Shown here: one piece after another, positions 1-12,500 of the stretch
Numbering within the stretch: the first letter of the stretch is position 1
How the letters are laid out: each line of letters begins with the position of its first letter
Assembly (NCBI GenBank): GCA_008638375.1
Contig: CM018041.1
Location: forward strand, 3,525,501 to 3,589,500
Length of the DNA stretch: 64,000 nt
Direction of reading: 5' to 3'
Origin: Nyssa sinensis
Taxonomy: Eukaryota; Streptophyta; Magnoliopsida; Cornales; Nyssaceae
Program-made: the position numbers and the translations under genes
Notes under the pieces: model-generated
What the model was told of the DNA's origin: nothing
Databases searched by the model: none
Seen by the model: only the letters and a program-made list of their open reading frames with translations

Positions 1-634
1 ATAAGGAAAGACATTCTGAAAGATCAATCAACGTTCACCATTAAAGAAAAGGGGGGGGGGGGGATGGTATTCAAGGGATTTGAAAAAAAAAATCAGGAAC
101 TAGCGGGAAAATTGGCATCTATTATGCAGTTTATATGGGAAAATAAGCCAAGCATTTACCGTCACCTGATATAACTGATGGAAACATGTACAATTGCACA
201 TGTAATATATAATTGCTTAGGTAGCATATGTGATAAGTAAGCAATAATGAATAAGCCTCACACAGCAACAACAAAATGTTGGGTACAATTGAACATTGAT
301 AGAAGCTGGACCGATGATCATGTAAAATAGTTAAAAAGACAGGCAGATAACATATGTTAAAGCTACTGCAACAGGCCTCACAAATCTTTGGCAAAGTCAC
401 CACACTACAGGTGACCCAAAATCATGCCAAGATGATCAGTGACCCCCCATTAAATATGTGCACTTTCACCCTAGAAATTAGATTAGTTTTTAACTCTTGC
501 TTCTATGGTCAGACTCGAACCCATTAGTGCAATATTGTGCCTCTAGTTCACCACAATGCCTGGTTCAAACTAATGATCCAGCAGCCATTTGTATACAGAT
601 TCATTATAGTCAAGACTTTTGGTAAAAAAATTAC
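1..634 (-). other. Intron of the U-box kinase gene running off the window
   Basis: No kinase-like codons follow the donor at 631-634 on the minus strand. The stretch is AT-rich and contains a run of about 15 G at 49-63. I see no conserved exon here. Confidence 0.5.
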
Positions 635-3600
635 CTCGCGTTCAAATTCCATATGGCCTTGAGAACCGCGAGAGGGTAACATCTTTATAGCAACCTTCAC
701 GTGGCGAAGGAACCCCTTGTATACACTCCCAAATCTTCCATCTCCAATCTTCCAGGATGGGTCAAAATTCTGAGTTGCCTCATTGATTTCCCAGAAAGAG
801 AAAGCAAAGAAATGTGGCCTGCATACGCTTGCAGCATCTTCTTCTACAAATTTCCTTGGTCCATTGATTTCTCTAATTGCATTATCATGCTCTATTTTCA
901 GCTCATCCCGTTTTTCCTTAAAAGACACCAAAAGTTTCACAGCTTGAATGATCTTCTCCTCTAATTCCTCCTTCACACAACAAGACTCTTTCATTTGGCC
1001 CTCTAGTACCAGCTTCTGGTCCTGAACTATCTGCAGTTCTTTAATGATTTTATCATGCTGATTCTTCATACTTTCTAATTCTTGCTTTTGTCTGCCTAGC
1101 AGTGCCTCCATTTCTTTTCTCTCGTTTATCTCCTTCATGCACAAACTTTCTGATGCTTCAGCCTGTAACAAGGTACAGTGACAGGGAAGTTACATAAGAA
1201 AAACACGGGGAGTTCTTCAACTTCTATTACAAGTTTAGAGATGCATCTTTAACTCAAACTAGGGTGATGATCTTCTCACTTCTTTACTCTACTCCTTTGA
1301 TTGTTATGCATATTCATGTATAAATGATTCAAACCAATCACCAATTAAGAATTGATTTGCATGATAGATTTGTTTGATGATGACGATGATAATAATAAGC
1401 ATGACATACATTAGAAAGGGAAATAGCATGGCATTACATGAGACTCTACATTAAGAGATTCAACTATGCTGTTAAAGCTTACCTTGGAGAGCTAAAAGTT
1501 AGCATAAGATATCAAGGAAAAGTTTAATGCATATGGTATTCCAGAGCATCCAGAAGGTTAAGCATTTAGCTATAACCAAAAGAGGCTTTTGGAAATGATT
1601 AGTAGTATCTTGATCAATTTAAACTCCATAGGAAACAGGGAGCATACTCAACTCAATTATTTGCAGTTATTTGCTTCCAGAGAAAAATATTTTAGAGACT
1701 ATTGCTGTTGAAGTAAAAATGATTTTCATCAAGATACAGAAACAACCAAAAGGAAAAGAGAAGAGGGTTTAGTGAAAGAACGAGTTTACCCTGTGTATAG
1801 CCTCCATGGCATCTTCTTCAGCCTTCCGTTGTCTCACTGACTCTCCAAATCCTTTCTCCTTTGAGTTTTCAGCATCTAACATGGCATGCTCCAGTTTATC
1901 ATAAATTTCATGAGTTGCTCGTCCTTGAGGTTTCTCTTCCTGAAAAATTCATGGAACCATTGCAAACTAACCAAATGATTCAAACTGGAAAGGCTAGGAT
2001 AGTCGACACTAGAGAATCCAACCAAGTACAGAGTTCTAGCTATATATAATTTCTCAGAGATTGAGAATGGCCTCTTTTGACTCATTTGTAACAGGAAATT
2101 TTCAGTAAGTTCTCTGTTTTCTAATTCACAATTTCACATATCCTCAATCCCTCAGCAAGGAAAGGTTTCAAGAGTCGAAATATGGTTAAATGATTTTCTG
2201 TTAAAAAAATGGGTATATACCAGCAAAAGAACAGATGATGGATGATGAAGACAATCTCCAGACTCCAGCGGTGAGGGTAAAGAGGAACCATCTCCTCTCA
2301 ACTCATCCATCAGCAGGACAGCTGATCTTGAAGTATCAACCATTTTGTCTTTTGACCTAGTTGAATGCACCAAACACTGAGAAGAGAACTTCCTTGATAT
2401 TCCCTCCAGTTCATCAGCATCTTCATCTGCATCTGCACTACTTTGTAGCAATGTTGTTCCTCTGGTACTCTTTGGAGAAGACAATGCCACAATGCTACCC
2501 TCATTAGAGCCAATGTTGACAGACCTTACTCAGGAAAAGGAAACACAATCTGTGTTAGTAAGCCTCAATCAAGGTCTCTGTCCAACAGATTCTGATCTCA
2601 AGTATTCAACAAATCAAGAGCGATCTTTGGATCAGTTTTAGGTTTTCAACTTTCCATTTTTTATGTGCTCCTTATATTAGAAGTGATATAATATATTAGT
2701 ATATGCAATATAACAATAGCATTCTGTACAATGATGACAGAAGAATTTGAAGGGAAACAGAAGCAATCATCAAATGACTGAATGCACAGACTGAGATACA
2801 ACTTGAAGATTGAGCAGTGTCGGTAGACAATAAGTCCACGAAATGAAATTAAGCAAACATTCTGTTTCTTTGAAAGCTTCACAAATCTACAGGGGAGCAA
2901 CCAAATGGCTGGAAGATTAACCAACAAATGATATTAGATGAAAAAAAAAAAAGGCAGCTGGTACTCAATTCTCCCGAAAGATCTCAATCTATTGTGAACC
3001 CTAACAGATGATGTGTGTGATGATGTTTACACAGTAAAGACTTAAGTGTGCTAATGCACATTGCACTACAAGAAAGTGCATCATGGTACACGTGGTGCTC
3101 TACCAGCTAAATCCTCTTCTGTTGCTATTTTAAATACACCCTAGTCCAAAGTCCGAAAGACCCACATGAGATTTTCTTGTGATCGATCTGATAGCTTTGG
3201 GCCCATTAGTACATGCGACCAGACCAACACACTAGTCCTGAACATCACGCACAAAAAATGAGTATTCAAAAGAACATGCTTATCTATATAATGGCATCTC
3301 TTCTCCCTCAAATGATCTCCTATTTTTCTCTTTCCAAATACACCAAAAAGGGCATAACAGAGCTACTATCTCCTAGATAATTATGCTTACTAGCAGCTAC
3401 AACGCCTTACATCCCAAGTCCCAACTAGAATCTTTTTTCACCCTTCAATTCTATTTAGGGCTTGTCTTTTACATCATAGACCGACAAAAGTAAATTATGC
3501 ACAGCACAGTTGCAAAAATAAATATTTGAGTGACCAATATACCTTGTATGGATGAGGCATCCTTTGCAAGCAAACCAAATATGACAGGAAACTGGTGCTT

Positions 3601-6140
3601 GTTGACTCACAAAGATTGCTTTTTTGGACTTGAGATTTGACAGTTCCCTGCAATCTTGACGAATTGATGTTAGTAGATATAGAGCAGCAAAAAAAAGGAA
3701 AGTTTTTTTTGCCCTTTAAAGCTAGCACCCAAGCATTTACAATTGTGATTCCCAAGAAAGGTCATCAAAATTTCACTGACGAATCTATGATGACTGGAAC
3801 ACTAGCAACCTAATTCTAATGTGAGAAATGCAGTGGCATACATCACAATCTCCACAAAACTAACATAATGATGCTAATATTTAAAATCTTAAAACCTTTT
3901 ATTCAAAAAAGTGTTGCTTCTTATACCCCTTTAACTAACTCTGTGATCCGGACCCTTTTAAGCAATTGCCACCTCTTGGATGAACCATATAATAAGGAAA
4001 AGGAAACGCTAAAACGTGCGCACAATTTGCAACAGGACACATCATCTAGAAGCCTTCTTGACAATTTTTCAGTTAAAAAAAAAAAAGGTCATTACTTAGT
4101 ATTGGTCCCGCCAATGCAGGGTGCTGGGAGGGGTACACTGGAGATAGACCCCAACCTTCGGCATTATTTGCACAAAGTGGCTCCTCTCAGACTCAAACCT
4201 ATCCTTTCCCACTTGACAACCCGAGCATTTTACCATTGCACCAAGTAGTGACACCTTGTTTTTAAGTTTCAAATGTTAAATAAAAAATAATATATTTGGC
4301 AATTTATTATTTAAACCCAACAACAACATCACAGGGATAAAAGAACTAAGTAACTGTAATGGTTGTTTCATACTTCGAATAGCGTTTGTCTGCTGCGCCT
4401 CCCATGACAAGCCATCTGATACCATACTGAGCAATAATTTGTATAATCCCTTTCTCAACATTCTCCATTTCAATCGATACTTTACCTGCCTGCACCTGCA
4501 GAGGTATACTGTAGTCAATCTTTTGAAAGAATAGCTAATAAGTAGTGTTATAATAGTTACAAGTTTGATTGAACTTCCAACCATGAAATTAAATCACAAA
4601 ATTTTATTGAACTTCCAACGATGAAAGTCAATCACAAAATTTTTATATTCACATTTTTCTAACCTAAAAATAAAATATAAATGACTAATACAAAGTTAAT
4701 GCTAACGTGGTACATTTCAACAGCACTGCCAAAATGGTCGAAGAGATTGGAAAAAAGAAAAATTACCCCCACTTGAGCAAGCATTAGAAGGTACTGATTT
4801 AGAAGTTTGTGCGTTGTTTGCCATTCAAGTGCCTGGTAGGCCTTAACTGCTGCTTGTTTCAGTTTGCTGGCTGAAAACTTCCCATCTACTGTAAATGAGG
4901 AAAAAAAAGTATTAATTACCTAAAATTTGAAATGCATGATCATAGCCATCAAATAATATTTATGATAATAAGACAGATGAATAAGAACTATATAGTGGAA
5001 AAGAAAAATTCAATTGATATGCAACAGGAGAGAGGGAAGGAAAGGGGGAGGGGGAGAGAATGAGAACTAAACATCTGTCTATATTTTATAAAAAACTGTT
5101 TTTGTCCCTTTTTTTATTTCTTTACAAGCAGTAACATGAAAGAAATTTGGAAAATTGCTCACTCAATCAAATCGTCCCTTGAAAACTGCATCAGATTTTG
5201 TTTAGTTAAGTTCCTCCAAAATGCCAGTGGTCTATTCTCCAATTGCAATAACTCCTCATATTATTCACTCCTCTTTGTTCACTCAAACTGGCTTGCAGGG
5301 GTCTAAAAGCACTAAACAAAATGTCATTGGTCTATTTTTCCAATTTCAAAATCTCCTGATATTATTCAGTCTACTCTTTATAATCACATGTCCCTACACG
5401 CAAAATTGCAAACTCAACACAGCACCAATGATGGTATATTAGTGGCTGGGTCTTCATTTCTGGAAACTTAGAATAATATTCAATCCAACTCCTAATATTG
5501 CACACAACACAACATATACCATTTTCTCTTTCATTCATATATTAGTCTCATATAATCCCCTTGCTTCGTGCATATCAATTGTTGATCAATGGCTATGACT
5601 AATATAATACATGGGATATAAACTAATTCTCACCATTTCTGTCACTAACCCAAAGTCTTATCTGTAATCTTGACAAAATTGAAGTATTGAACCAAATCAG
5701 AATTAAATAAAAATTAATGTAAGAATTGAATTCCGTGAACTAATCACAAATTTTAAATGAAAGAAATTGCTAGTAAGCCAATTACCCTATCCAAAAATGG
5801 GTTTTTAGAAAAAGCATCTGTCGCTAATTCAATCATTAAGGCACCCAAAGAGCTAAATGCCTCGTTAGATCCATCAATTCGATAAAAGCCAGTAATCACT
5901 TAATCCAATTTACTAAAACTTAACTCAAATTACAATTTCAACTGAAGTCACAAACTCACCAAGTGTAACTAAATGTGCAGGCTGACGAACATGAAGAAGA
6001 CATATCTTCTTCCCTGCAAAGCTGTGCAATGTCCACAACAGTGTTGATTTGCTCTCCTTAACATTCTTTCCCACCGCAACAAATATAGTATTTTCGACAT
6101 CAAGCAAGCCTTCCGCTTCAATCTCTCCCTCACCCCCCAT
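1..6140 (-). CDS. U-box domain receptor-like kinase (PUB33-type), 5' part only
   Basis: Plant PUB33-type proteins couple an N-terminal USP (universal stress protein) domain, a coiled coil, a Ser/Thr kinase and a C-terminal U-box E3 domain. Exons I can join in phase: 5960-6140, 4767-4888, 4374-4495, 3543-3647, 2221-2524, 1790-1939 and 635-1162. The first four give the USP domain (IFVAVGKNVKES, LLHVRQPAHLVTL, IIAQYGIRWLVMGGAAD, then CHIWFACKG). The next is Ser/Asp-rich. The last two give a Glu/Lys-rich coiled coil followed by the start of the kinase: WEINEATQNFD, glycine loop GDGRFGSVYKG and catalytic lysine in VAIKML. The start codon is the ATG at 6138-6140 (MGGEGEIE). The exon ending at 635 has donor GTAATT; the rest of the kinase and the U-box must lie before position 1, so the final intron is longer than 634 bp. 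The exon 2221-2524 uses an AAG acceptor, forced by phase. Function is from family knowledge. Confidence 0.85.
4086..4256 (-). mobile_element. Au-like SINE remnant
   Basis: Read on the minus strand, the right end gives a tRNA-like head: box A-like TGGTGCAATGG and box B-like GGTTTGAGTC. The body (GCAGGGTGCTGGGAGGGG on plus, then CTCAGACTCAAACC) resembles the plant Au SINE as I remember it. It lies in the intron between the exons at 3543-3647 and 4374-4495 of the U-box kinase gene. Diverged, with no clear target duplication. Confidence 0.55.
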
Positions 6141-7941
6141 CAATGGAAAGCAAGCATCCAAAATCTCATAAAGATCAATCCTCAATATCCAAACACTACA
6201 CGTTCACTGAAATCCCCAAAGCATTGGTTGGATTTGATGGCCATGCACTCGAATTCAATTTGACTAAAAACCCTAAAGAGTAAACGATTGATTGTGGCTT
6301 GGAGAGTAATTGCTTGATCAATATTATGAGATTGAATAAATCCATGTATCGATAAAATTGATGAAGATTGAGAATGACTTTATAAAAGAAGTCATTTATT
6401 AGGTATTAGTGGGTTTCAACTTTCTGTAAAAAAGATTGCTTGTGAGTTTGTGATGAGCATGAAGAGATCAAAAGGCAGAGAAAAAACTAAAAGCAACCAT
6501 GGCGCTCTCTCTCCCACTAACTTTCTTGTTACTTTCTCTTGGAATCCCATTTTCAACCTTTCCTTTTCATGTTCATTTTGCAATGACATTTCATCACGGA
6601 GTTATTCAGATGGACTGGAGCCTATAGAGAGTGACACGTGTGTGATTAGCATTGGTGTAGAAAAGTCGGATGTAAATTTCTAACAATCACAAGACATATT
6701 TATGTATTTTTTTTAAATAAACGATGCTCGGCTTTAAAATAAGTAAGAAAAATCTTTTTTTATTTATATATGTGTTATAATTTTAACATGTCATATATGC
6801 AATCATATGTATATTAAATAAATTATTTAATTTTAATTAAAAAAATAAAATTAAAAAATATATGTATATTACCTATGTGACAGATTGTAGTTACAATACG
6901 TTTTTGAGTAAGAAGATGTTTCTCTTACTGAATTTAGAACTAAGTATTATCTTCCTAAAATTATAATGACATTTTATTTATTATATTGACAATATACAAT
7001 TTATCTTTGATACAAAATTTATCATCAAAGACTGATGTTAACATTCAAATAAAAAAAATATATATATGACTAAGATATCTTAATTGATTATATTGATTTT
7101 TTCTATATTTTTATAAAACATGGGAAATATTTGTATAATAATCAAATTTTATAAGAAAGGTTAATATAATTATTTTTAAGAATAAAATAATAAATTTATG
7201 ACTAATAATTCTAATAATAAAGATTAATATAAATTAAAGATTATAACAAAAAAAAATTATTATTATTAAATATCATGGATGAATCAGTGTAAAAAATTAT
7301 AATCGTAAAAAATGGGGATAGATATGTAACTATGCCGAAATCAATAGATGAAGTACCTTTCGGAATGAAGTGTTACAATAAGCTACCATGGGCTTGAGCG
7401 CGTATGGTTTGACCAACGTAAATTAGCCGTTAAGTAACCAATGAACCTAACATGGCTAGTGTGAAAGCGAGTAAGTTCCAAGACAGGGGGTTGGTCGGGT
7501 TGGAGGTCAACCAACTTTCATATCAATTGAACCCTAGAAGTATTTTAGGTTTTGGCTTAATCTTATTTTTAAAAGGATTAATTTTTTATAATCAGTAGTT
7601 ATTCAAGTTTTAAACATATTTTAAAAATAAATGCAAACTTTAATGTTATTAAAAAGTATTTAATAGATATTTAAATATTTAAGATCAAATTATTTTTAAT
7701 CGACAATTTACGATTTCAGACAAGTTCGGCTAGACTTATAACTCAGGCAAATTCATTAAAACTCTTCCCATCAAAGCTCAAACACGGCTGAAATTAAAAA
7801 AAAAGAAAAAAATTAAATAACAAAGAATTGAATCGGACACAATAGAAACACAATCAGATTGTGACAAGAGACATTCATCGACGTTACTGGATGGACCTCG
7901 TTAAATGGTTATGCCATGTTGAGAAATCAATTAAAAGTATT

Positions 7942-8386
7942 AGGGTAATTATATCAAACTTTTTTTAAATTTATGACAATTATATTAACTTTTTTTAAAA
8001 TTTTTAAAATTATACTAATCTTTTATATTTATTAAAATAATATTTAAATATTTATCTTAAGTTAATTTTTTTTCTTCAAAATGACAAAATTACTCATTTC
8101 ATTTTTTTTCCAATTTTTTAAAACTTTTGCCAATGTTTTAAAATTTTTAAATAAAAAAATTAAAAAATCTTTAAAAAAAAAAAAAGTTAGAATGAATTGG
8201 TTAAAATTGAAAAAATATAAAAAATAAAAAAAAAAAAGGTCCAAGTTTTGTCATTTAAAAAAAATTAATAGGAGAGAAAGGTATATTATTTTATAAAGTA
8301 GAAAAAATCGGTATAATTTTAAAAATCTTAAAAAAAGATAATATAATTGTTATAAATTTCAAAAAAAATTATTATAATTTATCCAA
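7942..8386. mobile_element. Fold-back MITE, copy 1
   Basis: The two ends are long imperfect inverted repeats. The left arm runs from AGGGTAATTATATCAA to the motif CAAAATGACAAAATTACTC. The right arm reads as its complement, from TTTTGTCATTT through TATTATTTTATAAAGTAG to TATAATTTATCC. The whole 445 bp could fold into a hairpin. A second copy with the same arm motifs lies at 42532-42970. No transposase; a non-autonomous element is inferred. Confidence 0.6.
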
Positions 8387-8700
8387 AATATTACTATTTG
8401 TGGTTATGTTTGTTTGCCAATTTGGGAATGAGATTAGATAAAATTAATCTCGATAGTTTTGCGAATTTGGTGTTTGAAAAAAGAAAAAAAAAAGACTCCT
8501 TAATAGTATTGAGAATATATAATGATCTATGATATGAATAAAATAATAAAATAAAATTATTAATCATATCAAAAGAGAGAACTAATACAAACGTATCCGA
8601 AGCTTTGATTCCAGGAAGTGACAGCGATGGGAAGCATGGATACAGTCAAGCAAAAGCTTTATTTAATTGAAATCTTCCTCCTCTTCTTCTTCTTGTTTGC

Positions 8701-9003
8701 ACAAAAAGTACAAGCAAATCACAACACCAATTATATCATAAATAAATTACAAAAAGCATATTATACGCTTTTCATTGGTTTGTTCTAATGTGAATCTTAT
8801 TTTTCTTGCTAAAAATTTCTTCTTTCTTTTTGGATTTGCTCAAAAAGTACAAGCAAATCCCAACACTAACTATATCATAAATAAACTACAAAAAGCTTAT
8901 TATATGCACATTCAAATCACAATCATTTTCTAAACCTTTAGCGAGTAAATACCTATCCAGAAACCAAAATTTCTAGCAAGAAAAATAAGATTCACAATAG
9001 AAT
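8701..9003. repeat. Direct plus inverted repeat cluster
   Basis: A block of about 66 bp starting near 8701 (AAAAAGTACAAGCAAATC ... ATCATAAATAAATTACAAAAAGC) recurs at 8841-8906. Interleaved with it, 8782-8818 (TGTGAATCTTATTTTTCTTG) recurs in inverted orientation at 8967-9003 (CAAGAAAAATAAGATTCACA). The arrangement is D-I-D-I'. Origin unknown. Confidence 0.7.
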
Positions 9004-9580
9004 TGGATTTGGGTATGTTTAATGAAAGTTTTCCAAACCTTATATCTAATGAATTTAGAATTATGAGAGTGCATTATCGACACTTTATTGTTACTGGACA
9101 AAAATTAGCATGAAAGTCCGATAGGTATATTTTAATCATATATCTTAAAAAGCCCATTAAAATTAAGTTAAAACATGCAACTGATGTTTTTCATTGTTAT
9201 TTTTTTTCCCCTTTTTTTTCCTTTTATCAACACAATCTCAAGAACACACTCCAAACCACTGCAAGCATTAAATCTCATAATAAATTTCTCCAGGAGAAAA
9301 GAAAAAGAGAAGCTAGCTGTTCGAAACTAACATCATTCACGCATTGACACTAACAAATAGGATTCTGTATCCATGTTTCACACACATGCACATAACTGTT
9401 ATGAATTGCATAGAGACTCAACAAGCCAAATAGAAAAGAAGAAAAAGAACACACAAAATCAAGTGAATTTAAAGAAGACAAAACATAACGAAATCAACAT
9501 CACCATGCATCGAAAAGAATCGTGGCAACTTCACGTTGCCAATACCAACAACATCTATTGTGTTAAATTTTAGAGTGAGG

Positions 9581-12500
9581 TTAACTAAAAAGCTCCCCAG
9601 CTACCTTTTTCATCATGCCTTTGACCTGTACAAAAGTAATAGAACCAAAAAAAATCAAATGCATGTTTCCGTTAAACCTATGTTATTTTGAAGAAAACAT
9701 ATTCAAAGTCAAATGACATTTATTAAATAATTTGATTTTACCATGATTGTAAAGAAAGTATAGATATAAGAAGATAATATACAGATTTTCACATGAGAAA
9801 ACTATTTAAACAACTAAAGATTAATGAGGCCCAACAACAGAAGTAAGAAAAAATAATAATGAACAGTTACTACAATAACAGATTTTATATATATAAAAAA
9901 AAATTGGAATGCAACGAACATCTAGAATTGAATGAACATACCTGCTTTGCCGAAAGACCAATGTCCTTCAAATCATCCAGCTGCAAAGTAAAACATTGGC
10001 TATATCAATCAAGAAATATAGTAACAGAATATATTAAATCAATATTTGCACATACAACAAAGATAAAAGACTTGGTGATAAGAACATCATTCTTTTTTTT
10101 TTTCCTTTAATTTATAAACACTCTTTCTGTACTGTTGAAGGTTCTTACATTTTTAAAGGGTTCAGGAGATTCCTCACGAAGTTCAAGAATGTAGGTAGCT
10201 CTCTTCTCTCCAATACCCTATACAGATACATCAATATGAGACTTGTAACAATATAATGGAAATAGGAAACTATAATAATAATAAAATTTTAAAATGAGTG
10301 CTTACCTTTAACTCTTTCAACTCTTCCCTGTTAATTACAAAAAACGAAGATACTATATTAGTCTACCAAGACTATGTATATCTTCAATAATTGTTGTACA
10401 AATTTGACTGTGGCATACAATTAAATTCCTTGTAACCATACTTGGCTCAATAGATATGGCTATTCTTATCCTGGAATCCGCAACGTTTTATAAGAAAAAC
10501 CTAATGTGGATTGACAACCCCATTTTGCTGTTGACTGTGTGTTTATTTATATTGTTAAGAGGACATGAAAATGGAAATAAAAAAAACTACATGGCTGAAT
10601 AATACTTTAGAAAGATGTATTTTATGCAATCCGTACCAGTTTTGAAAAACCTAATGTGGATTGACCACCCCATTTGGTTGTTGACTACGTGTTGAAGAAA
10701 GAAAGTTATTTATATTGTTAAGAGGAAACATGGCTGAATAATACTTCAGAAAGATGTACTTTATGCAATCCATACCAGTTTTGAATTCCTAAACTGATAA
10801 ACAAACTACAGGATGTACCGGTATATAATTAATGGTATTTTTCCCATTTAAAAGTCTTCTTAAGATTTTTTGTTTAGGAGGAAGGTTATTTCTAATGGTT
10901 ACGTGGACATGAAAACGGAAATCATGAAAGATAATTGTCAGATTGAAAAATCCTTGAAACTTTAAACACCAAAACATAGCCCAAAAAAATAGATTACCTT
11001 ATAAAAAAATCACATAAGCTAATAAAAAAAATTGACATGCAGAATTTCTAATAATCATTGTTAAAACAGAATTTCTAATACTCACTTGCTAGCAGTATTC
11101 AAAAATCTAAGGTACTCTTGAACAAGGGAATGCTGCAAGAACAAGATACAAACTGAAATTAACAACATGAAAGTCGGGAAAGGAATAAACAAGGATATGA
11201 TATATTAAACTTGAAGAACTTAACCTTCATTCTGGAACTGCGCGTATTGAATGTTTCCCAGGGACTATTAATTTTTGCAATCTCCCATTTGTCATTGATT
11301 CTCGAATTCTGTTCAAAAACAGGTGTTTTCGGTTCCACATAATCATTGGTGGAAAATAATTGAGTGCTGGATGGAGGAGTATCAATCTTCTGTGGCATCT
11401 TTACGTGTAATGGAGTTGAGGAATACAAAGATTTCAAGTTGTTTGATATTTCTTGTAATCTTGCACTTAATGGTGGCGATCCATTTTCATTCATAACTAC
11501 ATTTTGGTTCTCCTTACCTGTAATGTAATAGAATACAAAAGAAAATGACCAAGTCGTCAATATCACATTGTAACTTGCAATAGAGCTTTTGAAGTGCACA
11601 TGTGCTCTTACCATCTCCAAGGCTGACTGCTAAATCACTGATCTCACTGTGTGGAGAAACATCCTGGGAAACCAAAGAGCAAGTGAATTATGTAAACATC
11701 TTTTAATTATCAGACCCAAACAGAAAAGTTGAATTACCTTATCAGGTATAGAAGGTTCTAGCATGTTGAAAGCAGCTGGTGAAGTTTCCTGAAGGCAATT
11801 CAAACCAGCCTTAATATCAATTAGCTAAATAATATTTGTAGAAATCTTGATGTCATCTAGCCTCTGCTAGAATAATTAATTACCTGTTTCTCTATAGGTG
11901 TAGGTTCTGTATCCCTAGGAGCACTTGGTAACGAAGTTTCCTGCATTAGGATATTAATTAGCTCATTCACAACCCTTCAAGTTGTTATAGTTCAGGAAAA
12001 ACTAAACCCATCTTACCTCTTCTTTAAATACAGTGACTGAAGAAACTTCTGAAATGGACTCCTGCAAAGAGTGATAATGTCAAACCAAATATTTCCTTGA
12101 CTAAGTACTAAACAGATTAAAACAAACTTTATGCTGTACCTCTTCCTCTAAAGAAGGTACCATGGCTGAAGCAATGTCTGAGGAGCACTTTGACAGCGCC
12201 GCTGAAGCAGTATCTGATATGGATTCTGTCTGCATTGAATTTCAACCGGCCTTATCATAGGTTGGAAAATTATGTGAATTCCTACATGCTTTTAAGTGAT
12301 GATTTATGAACCCCACGATAAACAAATCATAAAAAAAGAGAAAATTCACTTATTACTAAAGTTCAAACTCATCACGCATGTGAATGTGCATTAGAAAGAT
12401 CAGTCCATATGAGTTGGATGCATTCCCTTTGACATAAGGAATTTTAAACTATAACCTCTAAGAAGAACTGGAAAATATCCAACTTTGCATGCATCTCTCT

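Larger units (their letters stand above)
6141..9580. other. Intergenic spacer between U-box kinase and kinesin genes
   Basis: Very AT-rich. It should contain the kinase promoter and 5' UTR (from about 6141) and the kinesin 3' UTR (just before 9581). A fold-back element sits at 7942-8386 and a repeat cluster at 8701-9003, listed separately. The segment 7300-7520 is less AT-rich but shows no recognisable gene. Confidence 0.6.

Noticed and set aside
131..403. 90-codon open frame on the minus strand
   Set aside because: Lies in the intron after the kinase exon, cysteine/leucine-rich without family features, and does not continue the kinase domain.
6450..6683. 77-codon open frame on plus strand near the kinase promoter
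   Set aside because: No recognisable domain and probably part of the 5' flank; no supporting signals.
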